Part shown: positions 51,106-60,053 of the stretch, piece after piece
Position numbering within the stretch: the stretch's first letter is position 1
Layout: the number at the start of each line of letters is the position of its first letter
NCBI GenBank assembly: GCA_964451325.1
Contig: CAYVHO010000004.1
Coordinates: 186,001 to 250,000, forward strand
Origin: JAADHI01 sp964451325
GTDB lineage: Bacteria > Nitrospirota > Nitrospiria > SBBL01 > JAADHI01
Length of the DNA stretch: 64,000 bases
Direction of reading: 5' to 3'
Notes under the pieces: generated by a model
What the model saw: the letters and a program-made list of their open reading frames with translations, nothing else
What the model was told of the DNA's origin: nothing
The model's database searches: none
Program-made: the position numbers and the translations under genes

Positions 51106-51824
51106 TTTTGCGCCTGCAAAGATAAGTCAGAAAAATTGAGGGATTTCCCCTGAAATGTCGGGTTTTCAGACTTCGCCAAAAAAAACAAAACCTTTGCGAC
51201 GGCTTCAGGGGTTTTGAGTGTGCTTGCATCTTCTTGTGCGTAGGCCCTGGCCCGCATCTGTGTCCGTGTCGCTTCCGGATTTAAGGTCATCACTCGGATA
51301 CCAAAACCATGGACTTCTTCCGCAAGGCATTGCATCATGCCCTCAAGCGCAAATTTAGAAACGGCGTAGGCCCCCCATGTCGCACGGCCTTTGCGACCCA
51401 CCGAAGAGGAAACAGAAAGGACGGTACCAGAACGCGCAGGGATCATCTCTCTCACAACCGCCTGCGTCACATAAAAAGTACCATTCACATTGATCTGCAT
51501 CACTTCATCCCAGGTGTCCGTCGGATAGGTCGCCAGGGTCTTTTTGGCACCCAAAACCCCGGCGTTATTGATCAGTAGATCTATTTTCCCCCATTGCGTG
51601 GTAACTTCACTCACCATGCGATTGACTTCACGCTGAGAGGCAATGTTTACTGCAAAGGCACGGACAATGCCACCATCGCCTGCAACTTCCTTTTCAACCC
51701 CCAAACATTCACCCTCAGTTCTGGCACAAAAAGCGACTTTCGCCCCCGCATTTGCAAAAAGCGAAACCGCTGCTCGACCAATGCCCCGACCGCCTCCTGT
51801 TACCAATACAACCTTCTCTTTCAT
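51102..51824 (-). CDS. Short-chain dehydrogenase/reductase (SDR)
   Basis: A 240-residue classical SDR. TGGGRGIGRA near the N-terminus binds the nicotinamide cofactor. NNAGVLGAK is near residue 85, the catalytic Ser in SVSSSVGRKGRATWG near 138, and YAVSKFAL gives the Tyr and Lys near 151. The start 51824 gives the usual short N-terminus; 51836 is possible. Substrate unknown. It is followed by the MDR gene with overlap. Confidence 0.88.
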   Translation of the reverse strand: MKEKVVLVTGGGRGIGRAAVSLFANAGAKVAFCARTEGECLGVEKEVAGDGGIVRAFAVNIASQREVNRMVSEVTTQWGKIDLLINNAGVLGAKKTLATYPTDTWDEVMQINVNGTFYVTQAVVREMIPARSGTVLSVSSSVGRKGRATWGAYAVSKFALEGMMQCLAEEVHGFGIRVMTLNPEATRTQMRARAYAQEDASTLKTPEAVAKVLFFLAKSENPTFQGKSLNFSDLSLQAQK

Positions 51825-52000
51825 GGCTCGGAGCATATCGCAAGTCGCCCATCACTTCAATCCCGAAAAAGTGAAACCAGGGGATATTTCGTGGTGATGT
51901 ATTTGAGAATATGTGGCTTTCTTGATATCATTCAATCAATCGTCCTGAAAAAAATACTGAGTTCTGAATAACATTTTCCGCTTCAAGAAGTGCATAGACA

Positions 52001-52507
52001 TTGAGCCTATTGAATACCTCAAATAATCTCAAAATAAAATCAATCGGGTCTTCGATTTTTCTACTGATCCTGTTCACCTTTACACCCGCTTTGGCCACAA
52101 TAGAAACGACAGATCAAAACTGCCAACAAATCCATGAAATTCTTCAAAGCAGTAAAAAGAAATTTAAATCGATTCGCGGAAAACTTGATCTTGTTTCCGA
52201 AGAATATTTTGGCGCACTCATCCCCCTTGATTTAAAAACCTGTTTTGCCTGGCTCAACGGCAAGGCCTACCATTGTGACAGCCACGATGGGATGAATGAC
52301 GTCGAAGTCGCCACCGCCTATGATGCCTATATCACCTTATTTGAAAACTGTCTTACAAACACCTGGCAAAAAAAAGAAGTCAATATCCAACGCGCAAATG
52401 GCCGACGGATCTCAACATTTACCTCAAGTAAAAGTCGTGTTGAAATCAAAATTGGGGAACGGCACAAACGGCAGGGCTGGTTTGTTGATTTCTACTTCAG
52501 ACGATAA
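52001..52507 (+). CDS. Exported protein of unknown function
   Basis: I do not recognise the family. The 168-residue frame starts with a TTG at 52001. A signal peptide-like stretch (about residues 13-33, ending TPALA) suggests export. Four Cys occur after it (near residues 40, 80, 92 and 117), which could form disulfides in the periplasm. The rest is mixed, with a basic C-terminus. It lies 63 bases upstream of the phosphomannomutase gene on the same strand. The start is not certain; no ATG matches the signal peptide. Confidence 0.6.
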   Translation: MSLLNTSNNLKIKSIGSSIFLLILFTFTPALATIETTDQNCQQIHEILQSSKKKFKSIRGKLDLVSEEYFGALIPLDLKTCFAWLNGKAYHCDSHDGMNDVEVATAYDAYITLFENCLTNTWQKKEVNIQRANGRRISTFTSSKSRVEIKIGERHKRQGWFVDFYFRR

Positions 52508-52570
52508 GTGTTCAAACAATAAGCGCAAATACGCACACATACCTTTACCTCAAAAGAGGAGGCACAATAC

Positions 52571-53932
52571 ATGTCTATTTTTCGAGAATACGATATCCGT
52601 GGCATTTATGGAAAAGACTTAACAGATAATACGGCCATCGGTGTCGGCAAAGCTTTGGGTACACTGATTCGCCGCGCCGGAGGTAAACAGATCGCCCTGG
52701 GTTATGACGTGCGGCTCAGCACCCCAGCACTAAAAACGGCATTTTTAGAAGGCCTGCTTTCTACAGGAGTCCATGCCATCGACATCGGCGAATGCCCTAC
52801 TCCGGTACTCTATTTTTCACTGCACGAACTTGAAGTAGACGGCGGCATCATGATCACCGCAAGCCACAACCCCGGTGAATTTAATGGCTTTAAAGTCTGT
52901 ATCGGCAAAAAGACACTCTTTGGCGAAGAAATCCAGCAGATCAAAACCATGATCGACACCCAGGACTTTGAAATCGGAGAAACACCGGGAGAAGTCCACA
53001 TCGAAGCGGATTTTTTATCCACCTACGCCCACTATTTTGCAAAACAATTTGGCGTGCTCGAAAAAAAGAAGGTCGTCGTTGATTGCGGAAATGGTGCAGC
53101 CGCCCTCATCGCCCCCCGTATTTTTGAAGCACTCGGCTGTGAAGTCATCCCGCTTTTTTGCGAAGCCGACGGTTCATTCCCCAATCATCACCCCGACCCC
53201 ACCGTGCCAAAAAATTTAGAAGATATGATCGCCGCCGTCAAAAAAGAAGGAGCCGACCTAGGGATTGCCTTTGATGGCGATGGAGATCGCATCGGAGCAG
53301 TAGACGAAAACGGCACCATCATTTGGGGTGACCGCCTGACCCTGCTTTTTGCGACGGACATCTTAAAAACAAATCCAGGAGCCACCATCATCTCAGAAGT
53401 CAAAGCGTCTCAGATTTTTTATGATGAAATCGCGCGTCTCGGCGGAAACGGCATCATGTGGAAAACAGGCCATTCGCTTATCAAGGCAAAAATGAAAGAA
53501 AGCAACGCATTATTGGCCGGAGAAATGAGCGGTCATATCTTTTTTGCAGATCGTTATTTTGGATTTGATGATGCCACTTATGCAGGCTGCCGTCTCATTG
53601 AAATACTCGTTCGGGATAAAAAACCGCTCTCAGAACATTTTAAAGGCCTACCAGAAAGCTACGTCACGCCCGAAATCCGTATCGATTGTCCCGATGATAA
53701 AAAATTTGAAATCACCGAACAATGCAAAGAATTTTTCTCAAAACACTTCAAAATCATCGACATCGACGGTGTGCGTATGAAACTTCAGGACGGCTGGGCC
53801 TTGATCCGCGCCTCCAACACCCAAGCCGCACTCGTCCTGCGTTTCGAAGCCAGCACCCCTGCACGGCTAGAAAAAAACCGAGAAGGCGTTGAGAAATATT
53901 TAAAGACGCTCTTGGATAAGATCCAGCCCTAG
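52571..53932 (+). CDS. Phosphomannomutase / phosphoglucomutase
   Basis: Alpha-D-phosphohexomutase of the ManB/AlgC type, 453 residues. The phosphoserine is in TASHNPGEFNG near residue 98. The metal-binding DGDGDRIG lies near residue 238. The sugar-recognition GEMSGHIFF is near residue 318, and the phosphate-binding region with RASNTQAALVLRFE is near 415. It makes mannose 1-phosphate or glucose 1-phosphate for LPS or exopolysaccharide. GGAGG is upstream of the ATG. Confidence 0.93.
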   Translation: MSIFREYDIRGIYGKDLTDNTAIGVGKALGTLIRRAGGKQIALGYDVRLSTPALKTAFLEGLLSTGVHAIDIGECPTPVLYFSLHELEVDGGIMITASHNPGEFNGFKVCIGKKTLFGEEIQQIKTMIDTQDFEIGETPGEVHIEADFLSTYAHYFAKQFGVLEKKKVVVDCGNGAAALIAPRIFEALGCEVIPLFCEADGSFPNHHPDPTVPKNLEDMIAAVKKEGADLGIAFDGDGDRIGAVDENGTIIWGDRLTLLFATDILKTNPGATIISEVKASQIFYDEIARLGGNGIMWKTGHSLIKAKMKESNALLAGEMSGHIFFADRYFGFDDATYAGCRLIEILVRDKKPLSEHFKGLPESYVTPEIRIDCPDDKKFEITEQCKEFFSKHFKIIDIDGVRMKLQDGWALIRASNTQAALVLRFEASTPARLEKNREGVEKYLKTLLDKIQP

Positions 53933-54031
53933 TGTCAAGTCATGAGATCTTAGCCCAAAGAGCGATGCAGCTGATTTGAAGAACTGCGACGATTGACCAG
54001 GAACTAGACCGTCTTTTCCATTCAGCTTAGA

Positions 54032-55846
54032 TCATTCAATGCTTAAATTTGTCGGTGCAGCAGGTGGCTCAAGATCTGTCGTAAGCCCTCTCACACGAAT
54101 ATTTCGAAATCGAATTTTTTTGCCCGCAGGAAATTGATTTCCTTGGTGTACTTGTAGGGCGATACGGCCGCTTGACGGCATGAGAACATTTCCACTCCCC
54201 ACATACTCATTGGCACTAAAACCATTAATCCAGGTTTTTACCGTCGGGGGATTCCCCTCAACTGTGGCACGAATCTCATTCCAATCATTAACATTCCACA
54301 CCGTAGGCCAATCATTAAGACTGAATCCGGTGGGATTCCCGAGAATTCCACTTTCAGAACTACCGAATCGAAAATCTGCTACAAGGAAGCCACCAATCCC
54401 CTGGCCGTAAATGCCCGCAATCGTACTGGAATTCTGCATATCAATTGTAATTTGATAGCCGTTTCCAGCCCCATCTGCTCGTGTGATCAATCCTGTATCG
54501 ATATCCCAATCCGCCCAAACCTCGAAAATGATTTCAAAATCACCATATTGTCCGTCTGAAACAAGAAATCCTCCATCGCCACTCCCTGGCGGGTTTTGCT
54601 GTCCGACAATTGCCCCTGACTCAATGGTCCATAAACCACCCGCTTCACTCCAACCAGAAAGATCTACACCGTTATCGATTCTGGTGTACGCGCTGCTCGA
54701 CGGAGTAATATTTTCTAAAAATACCTGCTCACCACCATTCCAGGGTTTAAAAACAATATCAATATCACCATCTCCGTCAACATCGCCCGCCTGTGCTTCA
54801 TGAATTTCATATCCTTCTACAACAATCTGCTCTATCCATGAAGCGCCAGCACCTCCGATATTTTCAAAAATAAAACCTCGTCTAATCCCACTTGCACCTG
54901 ATCCACCCAAGGGCCCCTCTCCGGTAAAAATATCGATGTCTCCATCGTTATCAAAATCCGCGAGTGCGAGAGAATGCAGATCCCCTTTTCCACTTGCAAT
55001 GGAATGAGAAAGCCAAGCGCTACCATCACCATTTTCGTTTTCAAACCAACGGAGCCAACCATTGGAAGATGCAGTATCTGCTGTTGACATGACGATATCA
55101 TTATCGCCGTCAAGATCGATGTCAAAAATCCAAGACCGAGTCGTGTCGTCATATTGACCAGTCCCCCCTGGGTCGCCCGCACTACCTATATTTTCAACCC
55201 AAGTCCAGGTTGCGCCGTTCCCTTCATTTCTATACCAACCCGTTGTTCGCACAATGTCATTATCGCCATCGCCATCAATGTCACCGACACCACGCGGATT
55301 GAAAGCACCATGCACACTGCTACCGACAGTCGTTTCGATCCAGGTTGAGGTAGGATCACTAGGGATTTTATACCAGTTAAGTGTGTCGTCATTCATTGAA
55401 ACTAAATCGAGTTTTCCATCTCCATCAATGTCTGCTGCGACATTATCATGTGTCTTGATTGCGCCATTGGTGTACCGCGTAAAACTATTTTCTGTCGGTG
55501 TTTGCGGGTTTTTGTACCAAGCACCGCCTGATGCTTGATCAATCCATCCGTCTCCATCAATATCAAATGCGACACCACCCACATCGGTCAGGGCATTCGC
55601 ACCAAGTGTGTGCCGAATCCAGGTATTAGCGCTTTGGAACTCAAACCAAGAGATTTCATTGTCTCTTTGTCCAACAACCCAATCCAGATCTCCATCCTGG
55701 TCTATATCGACAAGAGATGTTTGTCCCTGTTTGTTTCCCCAGTTTGCGAAGCCGTGGATGTTAAAGGCAAATTCTGCAGCTGCAACACTTTGAACGACTG
55801 AAAAAAATAAAAAAATTGCGATTAAAAATATCTGTTTCATAAACAA
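54032..55846 (-). CDS. Secreted FG-GAP/VCBS-repeat protein with LamG/DUF1080-like domain
   Basis: A 604-residue exported protein. The signal peptide covers about residues 3-24. Seven calcium-binding DxDxDGxxD loops occur in beta-propeller-like repeats, for example DIDQDGDLDWVVG, DIDGDGKLDLV, DIDGDGDNDIV, DFDNDGDIDIF and DVDGDGDIDIVF (about 45-370). A LamG/3-keto-disaccharide hydrolase-like domain follows (about 390-590). The protein stops at PPAAPTNLSIE, where a fibronectin type III domain would normally begin, so it may be truncated. Nearby transposase remains support transfer. GGAG precedes the ATG pair. Confidence 0.78.
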   Translation of the reverse strand: MFMKQIFLIAIFLFFSVVQSVAAAEFAFNIHGFANWGNKQGQTSLVDIDQDGDLDWVVGQRDNEISWFEFQSANTWIRHTLGANALTDVGGVAFDIDGDGWIDQASGGAWYKNPQTPTENSFTRYTNGAIKTHDNVAADIDGDGKLDLVSMNDDTLNWYKIPSDPTSTWIETTVGSSVHGAFNPRGVGDIDGDGDNDIVRTTGWYRNEGNGATWTWVENIGSAGDPGGTGQYDDTTRSWIFDIDLDGDNDIVMSTADTASSNGWLRWFENENGDGSAWLSHSIASGKGDLHSLALADFDNDGDIDIFTGEGPLGGSGASGIRRGFIFENIGGAGASWIEQIVVEGYEIHEAQAGDVDGDGDIDIVFKPWNGGEQVFLENITPSSSAYTRIDNGVDLSGWSEAGGLWTIESGAIVGQQNPPGSGDGGFLVSDGQYGDFEIIFEVWADWDIDTGLITRADGAGNGYQITIDMQNSSTIAGIYGQGIGGFLVADFRFGSSESGILGNPTGFSLNDWPTVWNVNDWNEIRATVEGNPPTVKTWINGFSANEYVGSGNVLMPSSGRIALQVHQGNQFPAGKKIRFRNIRVRGLTTDLEPPAAPTNLSIE

Positions 55847-56038
55847 TCTCCTGATTTATCAAAGTTTATACTTATTAATTTGTTACCTAAAATTTAGGAT
55901 AACGACGTTTGTATCTTAGATAATCACTTCTATCGCCGGATCTAAAAGCGACCGTCAGTAGAGGCTGTGTGGCAGGTCGTATGGCAGTCTTCGATGATTT
56001 TTGAAATGCCATTTAAAAAATATTCCTTCGGTACACCA

Positions 56039-56152
56039 TTAAATTTCCGCATATGCCGCTTCGCCTGCATGTGGATGAAGTTTACAATGACTGCCATCAA
56101 TCATCAAGCATTCATAGTCGGAATCATCGGCTAAAATATCCAGTCGCTTCTC
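56039..56152 (-). pseudogene. Transposase remnant (IS5-like)
   Basis: About 38 codons in one frame encode DDSDYECLMIDGSHCKLHPHAG followed by a stop, split here as DYECLMIDGSHCKLHPHAG. This resembles the first catalytic-Asp region of IS5-family transposases, where an IDG(S/T) strand leads to a His-rich turn. The ends are missing. It overlaps the last codons of ureG. The region 55847-56038 contains no further gene I can name. Confidence 0.6.
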
Positions 56153-56756
56153 CCATATCCCTTATCTGCCCCAGGACCCAATCCACCACTTCATCTAAAC
56201 CTGCTCCTGTCTTCAAATTCGTAAAAATAAAGGGCAAGTCCTCGCGCATCTTTTTTGCGTCGCGGTCCATAACGTCCAGATCTGCCCCCACATAAGGTGC
56301 AAGATCTGTTTTGTTGATGATGAGTAAGTCAGAGCGTGTAATGGCAGGCCCGCCTTTTCGGGGAATTTTATCTCCTGCGGCCACATCAATGACATAAATG
56401 CTGCGTTGCACCAATTCCGGGCTGAAGGTCGCGGCGAGATTGTCCCCCCCACTTTCGATCAAGATCAAATCCAGATTTGGAAATCGGCTCTTGAGTGTTT
56501 CAATCGCGTGCATGTTGCCGGAAGCATCTTCCCGAATCGCCGTGTGCGGACAGCCTCCGGTTTCAACACCAATAATACGCTCTTTTTCGAGCGCACCTGC
56601 GCGGATAAGAAATTCGGCATCTTCTTGTGTAAAGATGTCGTTGGTCACAACGGCGAGATTTATTGTGTCTCTGAGAGACTGACACAGTTTTTCGGCCAGT
56701 GCGGTCTTGCCTGAACCGACGGGACCGCCAATGCCAATATGAATCGCCTGTTTCAA
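56124..56756 (-). CDS. ureG: Urease accessory GTPase UreG
   Basis: SIMIBI GTPase that drives nickel delivery into urease. The P-loop is GGPVGSGKTAL near residue 10. VTNDIFTQEDAEFL, the CPH nickel-binding motif in VETGGCPHTAIREDAS, the ESGGDNLAATFSPEL region and NKTDL (GTP specificity, near residue 152) are intact. The start is TTG 56756 with AGGAG seven bases upstream. The last residues (MGEATGYFSR) do not look like UreG and overlap a transposase scrap, so the C-terminus may have been replaced. Confidence 0.93.
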   Translation of the reverse strand: MKQAIHIGIGGPVGSGKTALAEKLCQSLRDTINLAVVTNDIFTQEDAEFLIRAGALEKERIIGVETGGCPHTAIREDASGNMHAIETLKSRFPNLDLILIESGGDNLAATFSPELVQRSIYVIDVAAGDKIPRKGGPAITRSDLLIINKTDLAPYVGADLDVMDRDAKKMREDLPFIFTNLKTGAGLDEVVDWVLGQIRDMGEATGYFSR

Positions 56757-56768
56757 AACATTCTCCTT

Positions 56769-57479
56769 TTATGATTGAAATAAACGCACTTTGGATGTCT
56801 CGTGCTGCATTGATGCGATTTCCGATGCAGGCATGAAAGACATCGGCTCGCCTGTTTCCTTACCCATTGTTTTCTCCAGCGCTTCATTTTTTTCCAGCCA
56901 TGCAAGTAAAAGATGAATCAGCCCCTGGCCTTCCTGCTGACCAATGGGCAAGAGGCGAAGTGATGCCGAGACTTGTCCTGAAATAAACAGATAACAAAAA
57001 GCAAAAGATGCGGCCTCTAAAGGGATCTTTGCCGCGTGGGCCACAATGGCAAAAGCCACGGCTGCATCCCCTTTGAGTTGTTTTTTTGAAAACAGGCGAA
57101 GGCAATCTGTCATGAAGGGATCGGGATAAAGTTCGGCACCTGTTTGAATCATACGAAAGGCGACCATGCTTCCACCTTCACGGATTTCACGGGGCAGCCG
57201 CATGGCATAGGCGATTTCATCCACTTTTTGAAGGGTTTCAAGATCATGGGCCGATGCTGCGATATAAGCCTGTTTGAGCAAGACCAAATCGCAGGGAAAG
57301 ATCTGATGGATAAATTTGGCGCGAATCCACGCGATCAAATCCTCGCCATTTTGGACCTTTTTTTCGTCTACGGCGGACTCCAACCCAAAAGAATGCGAAA
57401 AAGCCCCACTCGGAAAAAGGGAATCACTCCATTGCAAAAGAGAAAGCAACGCGCTCGCGGAGAGCTTTAAGTCAGCCAT
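56769..57479 (-). CDS. ureF: Urease accessory protein UreF
   Basis: Helical partner that forms the apo-urease activation complex with UreD and UreG. The 236 residues contain LLQWSDSLFPSGAFSHSFGLES near residue 14, split here as DSLFPSGAFSHSFGLE, the family signature. RIMQTG-like FRMIQTGAELYPDPFM is near 106, and a helix GQVSASLRLLPIGQQEGQGL is near 170 (20 residues). It sits 12 bases before ureG and 6 bases after ureC. Confidence 0.92.
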   Translation of the reverse strand: MADLKLSASALLSLLQWSDSLFPSGAFSHSFGLESAVDEKKVQNGEDLIAWIRAKFIHQIFPCDLVLLKQAYIAASAHDLETLQKVDEIAYAMRLPREIREGGSMVAFRMIQTGAELYPDPFMTDCLRLFSKKQLKGDAAVAFAIVAHAAKIPLEAASFAFCYLFISGQVSASLRLLPIGQQEGQGLIHLLLAWLEKNEALEKTMGKETGEPMSFMPASEIASMQHETSKVRLFQS

Positions 57480-57485
57480 AATGGA

Positions 57486-59204
57486 CTAAAATAAAAAATA
57501 TCGTTGCGCCATGGGGAGAACGTGCGCGGGTTCACAGGTCAAAACCACGCCGTCGGCTTTTACTTCGTAGGTGTCGGAATTGACTTCCATACGCGGAAGC
57601 GCGGTATTCAATACCATGTCGCCTTTTCCGATTTCCCGACAATTTTTGACCGCGATGAGCTTCTTCTGGAGTTGAAATTTTTGTTTAATATTGGCATCAA
57701 GTCCTGCATGGGAAACAAAAGAAACCGAATTGGCAATAAGCGCCCCCCCAAAGGCCCCAAACATCGGGCGATAACGCACGGGCTGCGGTGTGGGGATGGA
57801 AGCATTCGGGTCACCCATCGCCGCATTTAAAATCATACCGCCTTTGATCACCATCTCCGGTTTCACACCAAAAAAGGCGGGTTTCCATAAAACAAGATCC
57901 GCCAGTTTTCCGACTTCAATCGAACCGACTTCGTGAGAAATACCTTGGGCGATGGCAGGATTGATCGTATATTTTGCAATGTAGCGTCGGACACGAAAGT
58001 TATCGTTTTCACCGCTTTCTTCAGGCAATCGTCCACGCTGCTTCAGCATTTTATCGGCCGTTTGCCAGGTGCGGATAATAACCTCGCCCACACGACCCAT
58101 GGCCTGAGAATCCGAGGCCATGATGGAAAAAGCACCGATGTCGTGCAAAATATCTTCTGCCGCAATGGTCTCGGGGCGAATACGAGAATCCGCAAAAGCC
58201 ACATCTTCGGGAAGAGAAGGATTCAAATGATGGCAAACCATGAGCATGTCAAGATGTTCGTCGAGGGTATTGACCGTAAAAGGCCGTGTGGGATTTGTTG
58301 ATCCCGGTAAGACATTGGCTTCGCCACAGAGTTTGATGATGTCGGGCGCATGTCCACCGCCAGCACCTTCTGTGTGAAAGGTGTGAATGGTGCGCCCTTT
58401 GAAAGCCGCCCGTGTGGTTTCGACAAAACCCGCTTCGTTCAAGGTGTCGGTATGAATCGCCACTTGCACGTCGTATCGGTCGGCCACGGTCAAGGCCGTA
58501 TCGATCACAGCGGGAGTACTGCCCCAATCTTCGTGCAGTTTCAGACCCAAGGCACCTGCCGCGATTTGTTCTTCCAGAGCGGCTTCACTGGCACTGTTGC
58601 CTTTTGCCAAAAATCCAAGATTGATGGGAAAGCCGTCGGCCGCCTGTAACATTTTTCCGATATTCCAGACACCCGGTGTGCAGGTTGTGGCATTTGTACC
58701 CGTTGCAGGCCCCGTACCGCCACCAATCATCGTGGTAATCCCGGAAGTTAAAGCCTCGTCAATTTGCTGCGGACAGATAAAATGAATGTGGTTGTCAATA
58801 CCACCCGCTGTGAGAATCATGCCTTCACCTGCCAAGACTTCCGTACCTGCGCCAACAACCATGCCTTTGTCCACACCGTCCATGATATCGGGATTGCCCG
58901 ATTTTCCGATGGCGGAGATCCGCCCGTTTGTAATACCGATGTCGGCTTTAAAAATACTGCTATGATCAATAACGAGTGCGTTGGTAATAACAAGATCTAA
59001 AATACCATCCGCTGATGTCCCGTGTGTGGCCTGTCCCATGCCATCGCGTAAAACTTTTCCACCGCCGAATTTACTTTCGTCGCCATAGTGGGTGTAATCT
59101 TTTTCGACTTCAATAAAAAGGTCTGTGTCGGCAAGCCGTACCCGGTCGCCTGTCGTGGGGCCAAACATGTCAGCATAGGCCTTGCGCGTAATTTTTAAGC
59201 TCAT
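57486..59204 (-). CDS. ureC: Urease alpha subunit UreC
   Basis: Catalytic subunit with the di-nickel site that hydrolyses urea to ammonia and carbamate. The 572 residues keep all ligands: GGIDNHIHFICPQQ (His-X-His), LKLHEDWGSTP (carbamylated Lys), AIHTDTLNE and HTFHTEGAGGGHAPD (His ligands), MVCHHLNPSL (catalytic His) and IMASDSQAMGR (Asp ligand). The start overlaps ureB by ATGA. The enzyme should be active if ureD and ureE exist elsewhere. Confidence 0.97.
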   Translation of the reverse strand: MSLKITRKAYADMFGPTTGDRVRLADTDLFIEVEKDYTHYGDESKFGGGKVLRDGMGQATHGTSADGILDLVITNALVIDHSSIFKADIGITNGRISAIGKSGNPDIMDGVDKGMVVGAGTEVLAGEGMILTAGGIDNHIHFICPQQIDEALTSGITTMIGGGTGPATGTNATTCTPGVWNIGKMLQAADGFPINLGFLAKGNSASEAALEEQIAAGALGLKLHEDWGSTPAVIDTALTVADRYDVQVAIHTDTLNEAGFVETTRAAFKGRTIHTFHTEGAGGGHAPDIIKLCGEANVLPGSTNPTRPFTVNTLDEHLDMLMVCHHLNPSLPEDVAFADSRIRPETIAAEDILHDIGAFSIMASDSQAMGRVGEVIIRTWQTADKMLKQRGRLPEESGENDNFRVRRYIAKYTINPAIAQGISHEVGSIEVGKLADLVLWKPAFFGVKPEMVIKGGMILNAAMGDPNASIPTPQPVRYRPMFGAFGGALIANSVSFVSHAGLDANIKQKFQLQKKLIAVKNCREIGKGDMVLNTALPRMEVNSDTYEVKADGVVLTCEPAHVLPMAQRYFLF

Positions 59205-59572
59205 TTGCCCTCCATCTCAAAGCCAGTTTCACGGGCCAACTTTATCGCGGCAGCTTGTGCGGAGTCCGTGATTTCACCATTTGTGAGACCATTCAAACCA
59301 AAGACTTTTTTTGCCCCACCGAGGCTCACCAGGATGATCTGTTTTTTTTCGCCCGGTTCAAAACGCACTGCCGTACCGGAAGGGATATTCAAACGTTTGC
59401 CAAAAGTCGCTTTACGATCAAAAGCCAGTGCACGGTTGACCTCAAAAAAGTGAAAGTGCGAACCCACCTGAACGGGACGATCCCCCGTGTTTGTAATGGT
59501 CAATTCAAGTGTTTTTCGACCGACATTGGCTTCAATATCACCCTCTGCAAGAACATATTCACCAGGAATCAT
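59201..59572 (-). CDS. ureB: Urease beta subunit UreB
   Basis: Structural subunit. The 123 residues show IPGEYVLAEGDIEANVGRK at the start, NTGDRPVQVGSHFHFFEVN near residue 32, and RLNIPSGTAVRFEPGEKKQI near 73 (20 residues). I chose ATG 59572 for the conserved N-terminus and its GGAGG site; a start at 59584 adds four residues. It overlaps ureC by 4 bases. Confidence 0.95.
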   Translation of the reverse strand: MIPGEYVLAEGDIEANVGRKTLELTITNTGDRPVQVGSHFHFFEVNRALAFDRKATFGKRLNIPSGTAVRFEPGEKKQIILVSLGGAKKVFGLNGLTNGEITDSAQAAAIKLARETGFEMEGK

Positions 59573-59594
59573 AAAAACCTCCAAAATTGTTGAC

Positions 59595-59628
59595 CTCCCC
59601 CTTAGAAAGGGGGGATTGAGGGGAATTT
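59595..59628. repeat. C/G-rich inverted repeat between ureA and ureB (partial copy)
   Basis: CCCCCTT-AGAA-AAGGGGGG-type hairpin followed by ATTGAGGGGAATTT. It matches the ends of the larger repeat at 59963-60053 and looks like a half copy. It lies in the ureA-ureB gap and may affect transcript stability. Confidence 0.6.
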
Positions 59629-59631
59629 AAG

Positions 59632-59934
59632 TTATTGAATTGGATCATGAATGGTCACGAGCTTTGTGCCATCCGGGAACGTGCCTTCGACTTGGACTTC
59701 AGGAATCATCTCCGGGATGCCTTCCATCACATCATCGCGTGTGAGAATTTGCGCACCATAAGTCATCAAGTCCGAAACAGACATGCCATCCCGAATTTTT
59801 TCAAGCACTTCAGATGTAATCAGCGCAATGGCCTCCGGATGATTCAATTTCAAACCACGTCCTCTACGATCCCGCGCAAGCTGACCCGCTAAATAGATCA
59901 TGAGTTTGTCTTGTTCACGTGGGGTTAAGTGCAT
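59632..59934 (-). CDS. ureA: Urease gamma subunit UreA
   Basis: Structural subunit of 100 residues. It begins MHLTPREQDKLMIYLAGQLA, the family signature (20 residues). ARDRRGRGLKLNHPEAIALI and DLMTYGAQILTRDDVMEGIP follow (20 residues each), then QVEGTFPDGTKLVTIHDPI. Unlike most operons, the ureB gene is separated by a repeat of about 34 bases. Confidence 0.95.
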   Translation of the reverse strand: MHLTPREQDKLMIYLAGQLARDRRGRGLKLNHPEAIALITSEVLEKIRDGMSVSDLMTYGAQILTRDDVMEGIPEMIPEVQVEGTFPDGTKLVTIHDPIQ

Positions 59935-59962
59935 AGATGGCTCCTTAATAACTCTTTAAAAC

Positions 59963-60053
59963 AAATCCCCCTCAATCCCCCTTGAGCTAAGGGGGAGCTT
60001 TTAGGTGGTTTGCTTCAAGTTTCCCCCTTTAACAAAGGGGGTTAGGGGGATTT
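59963..60053. repeat. C/G-rich inverted repeat element between urtE and ureA
   Basis: A 91-base element with imperfect inverted ends (AAATCCCCCT.. and ..AGGGGGATTT) and two inner hairpins. Its right end abuts the urtE stop codon. Such CCCCCTTA-type repeats are widespread in bacterial genomes, from general memory. It separates the transporter and enzyme parts of the operon. Confidence 0.65.
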
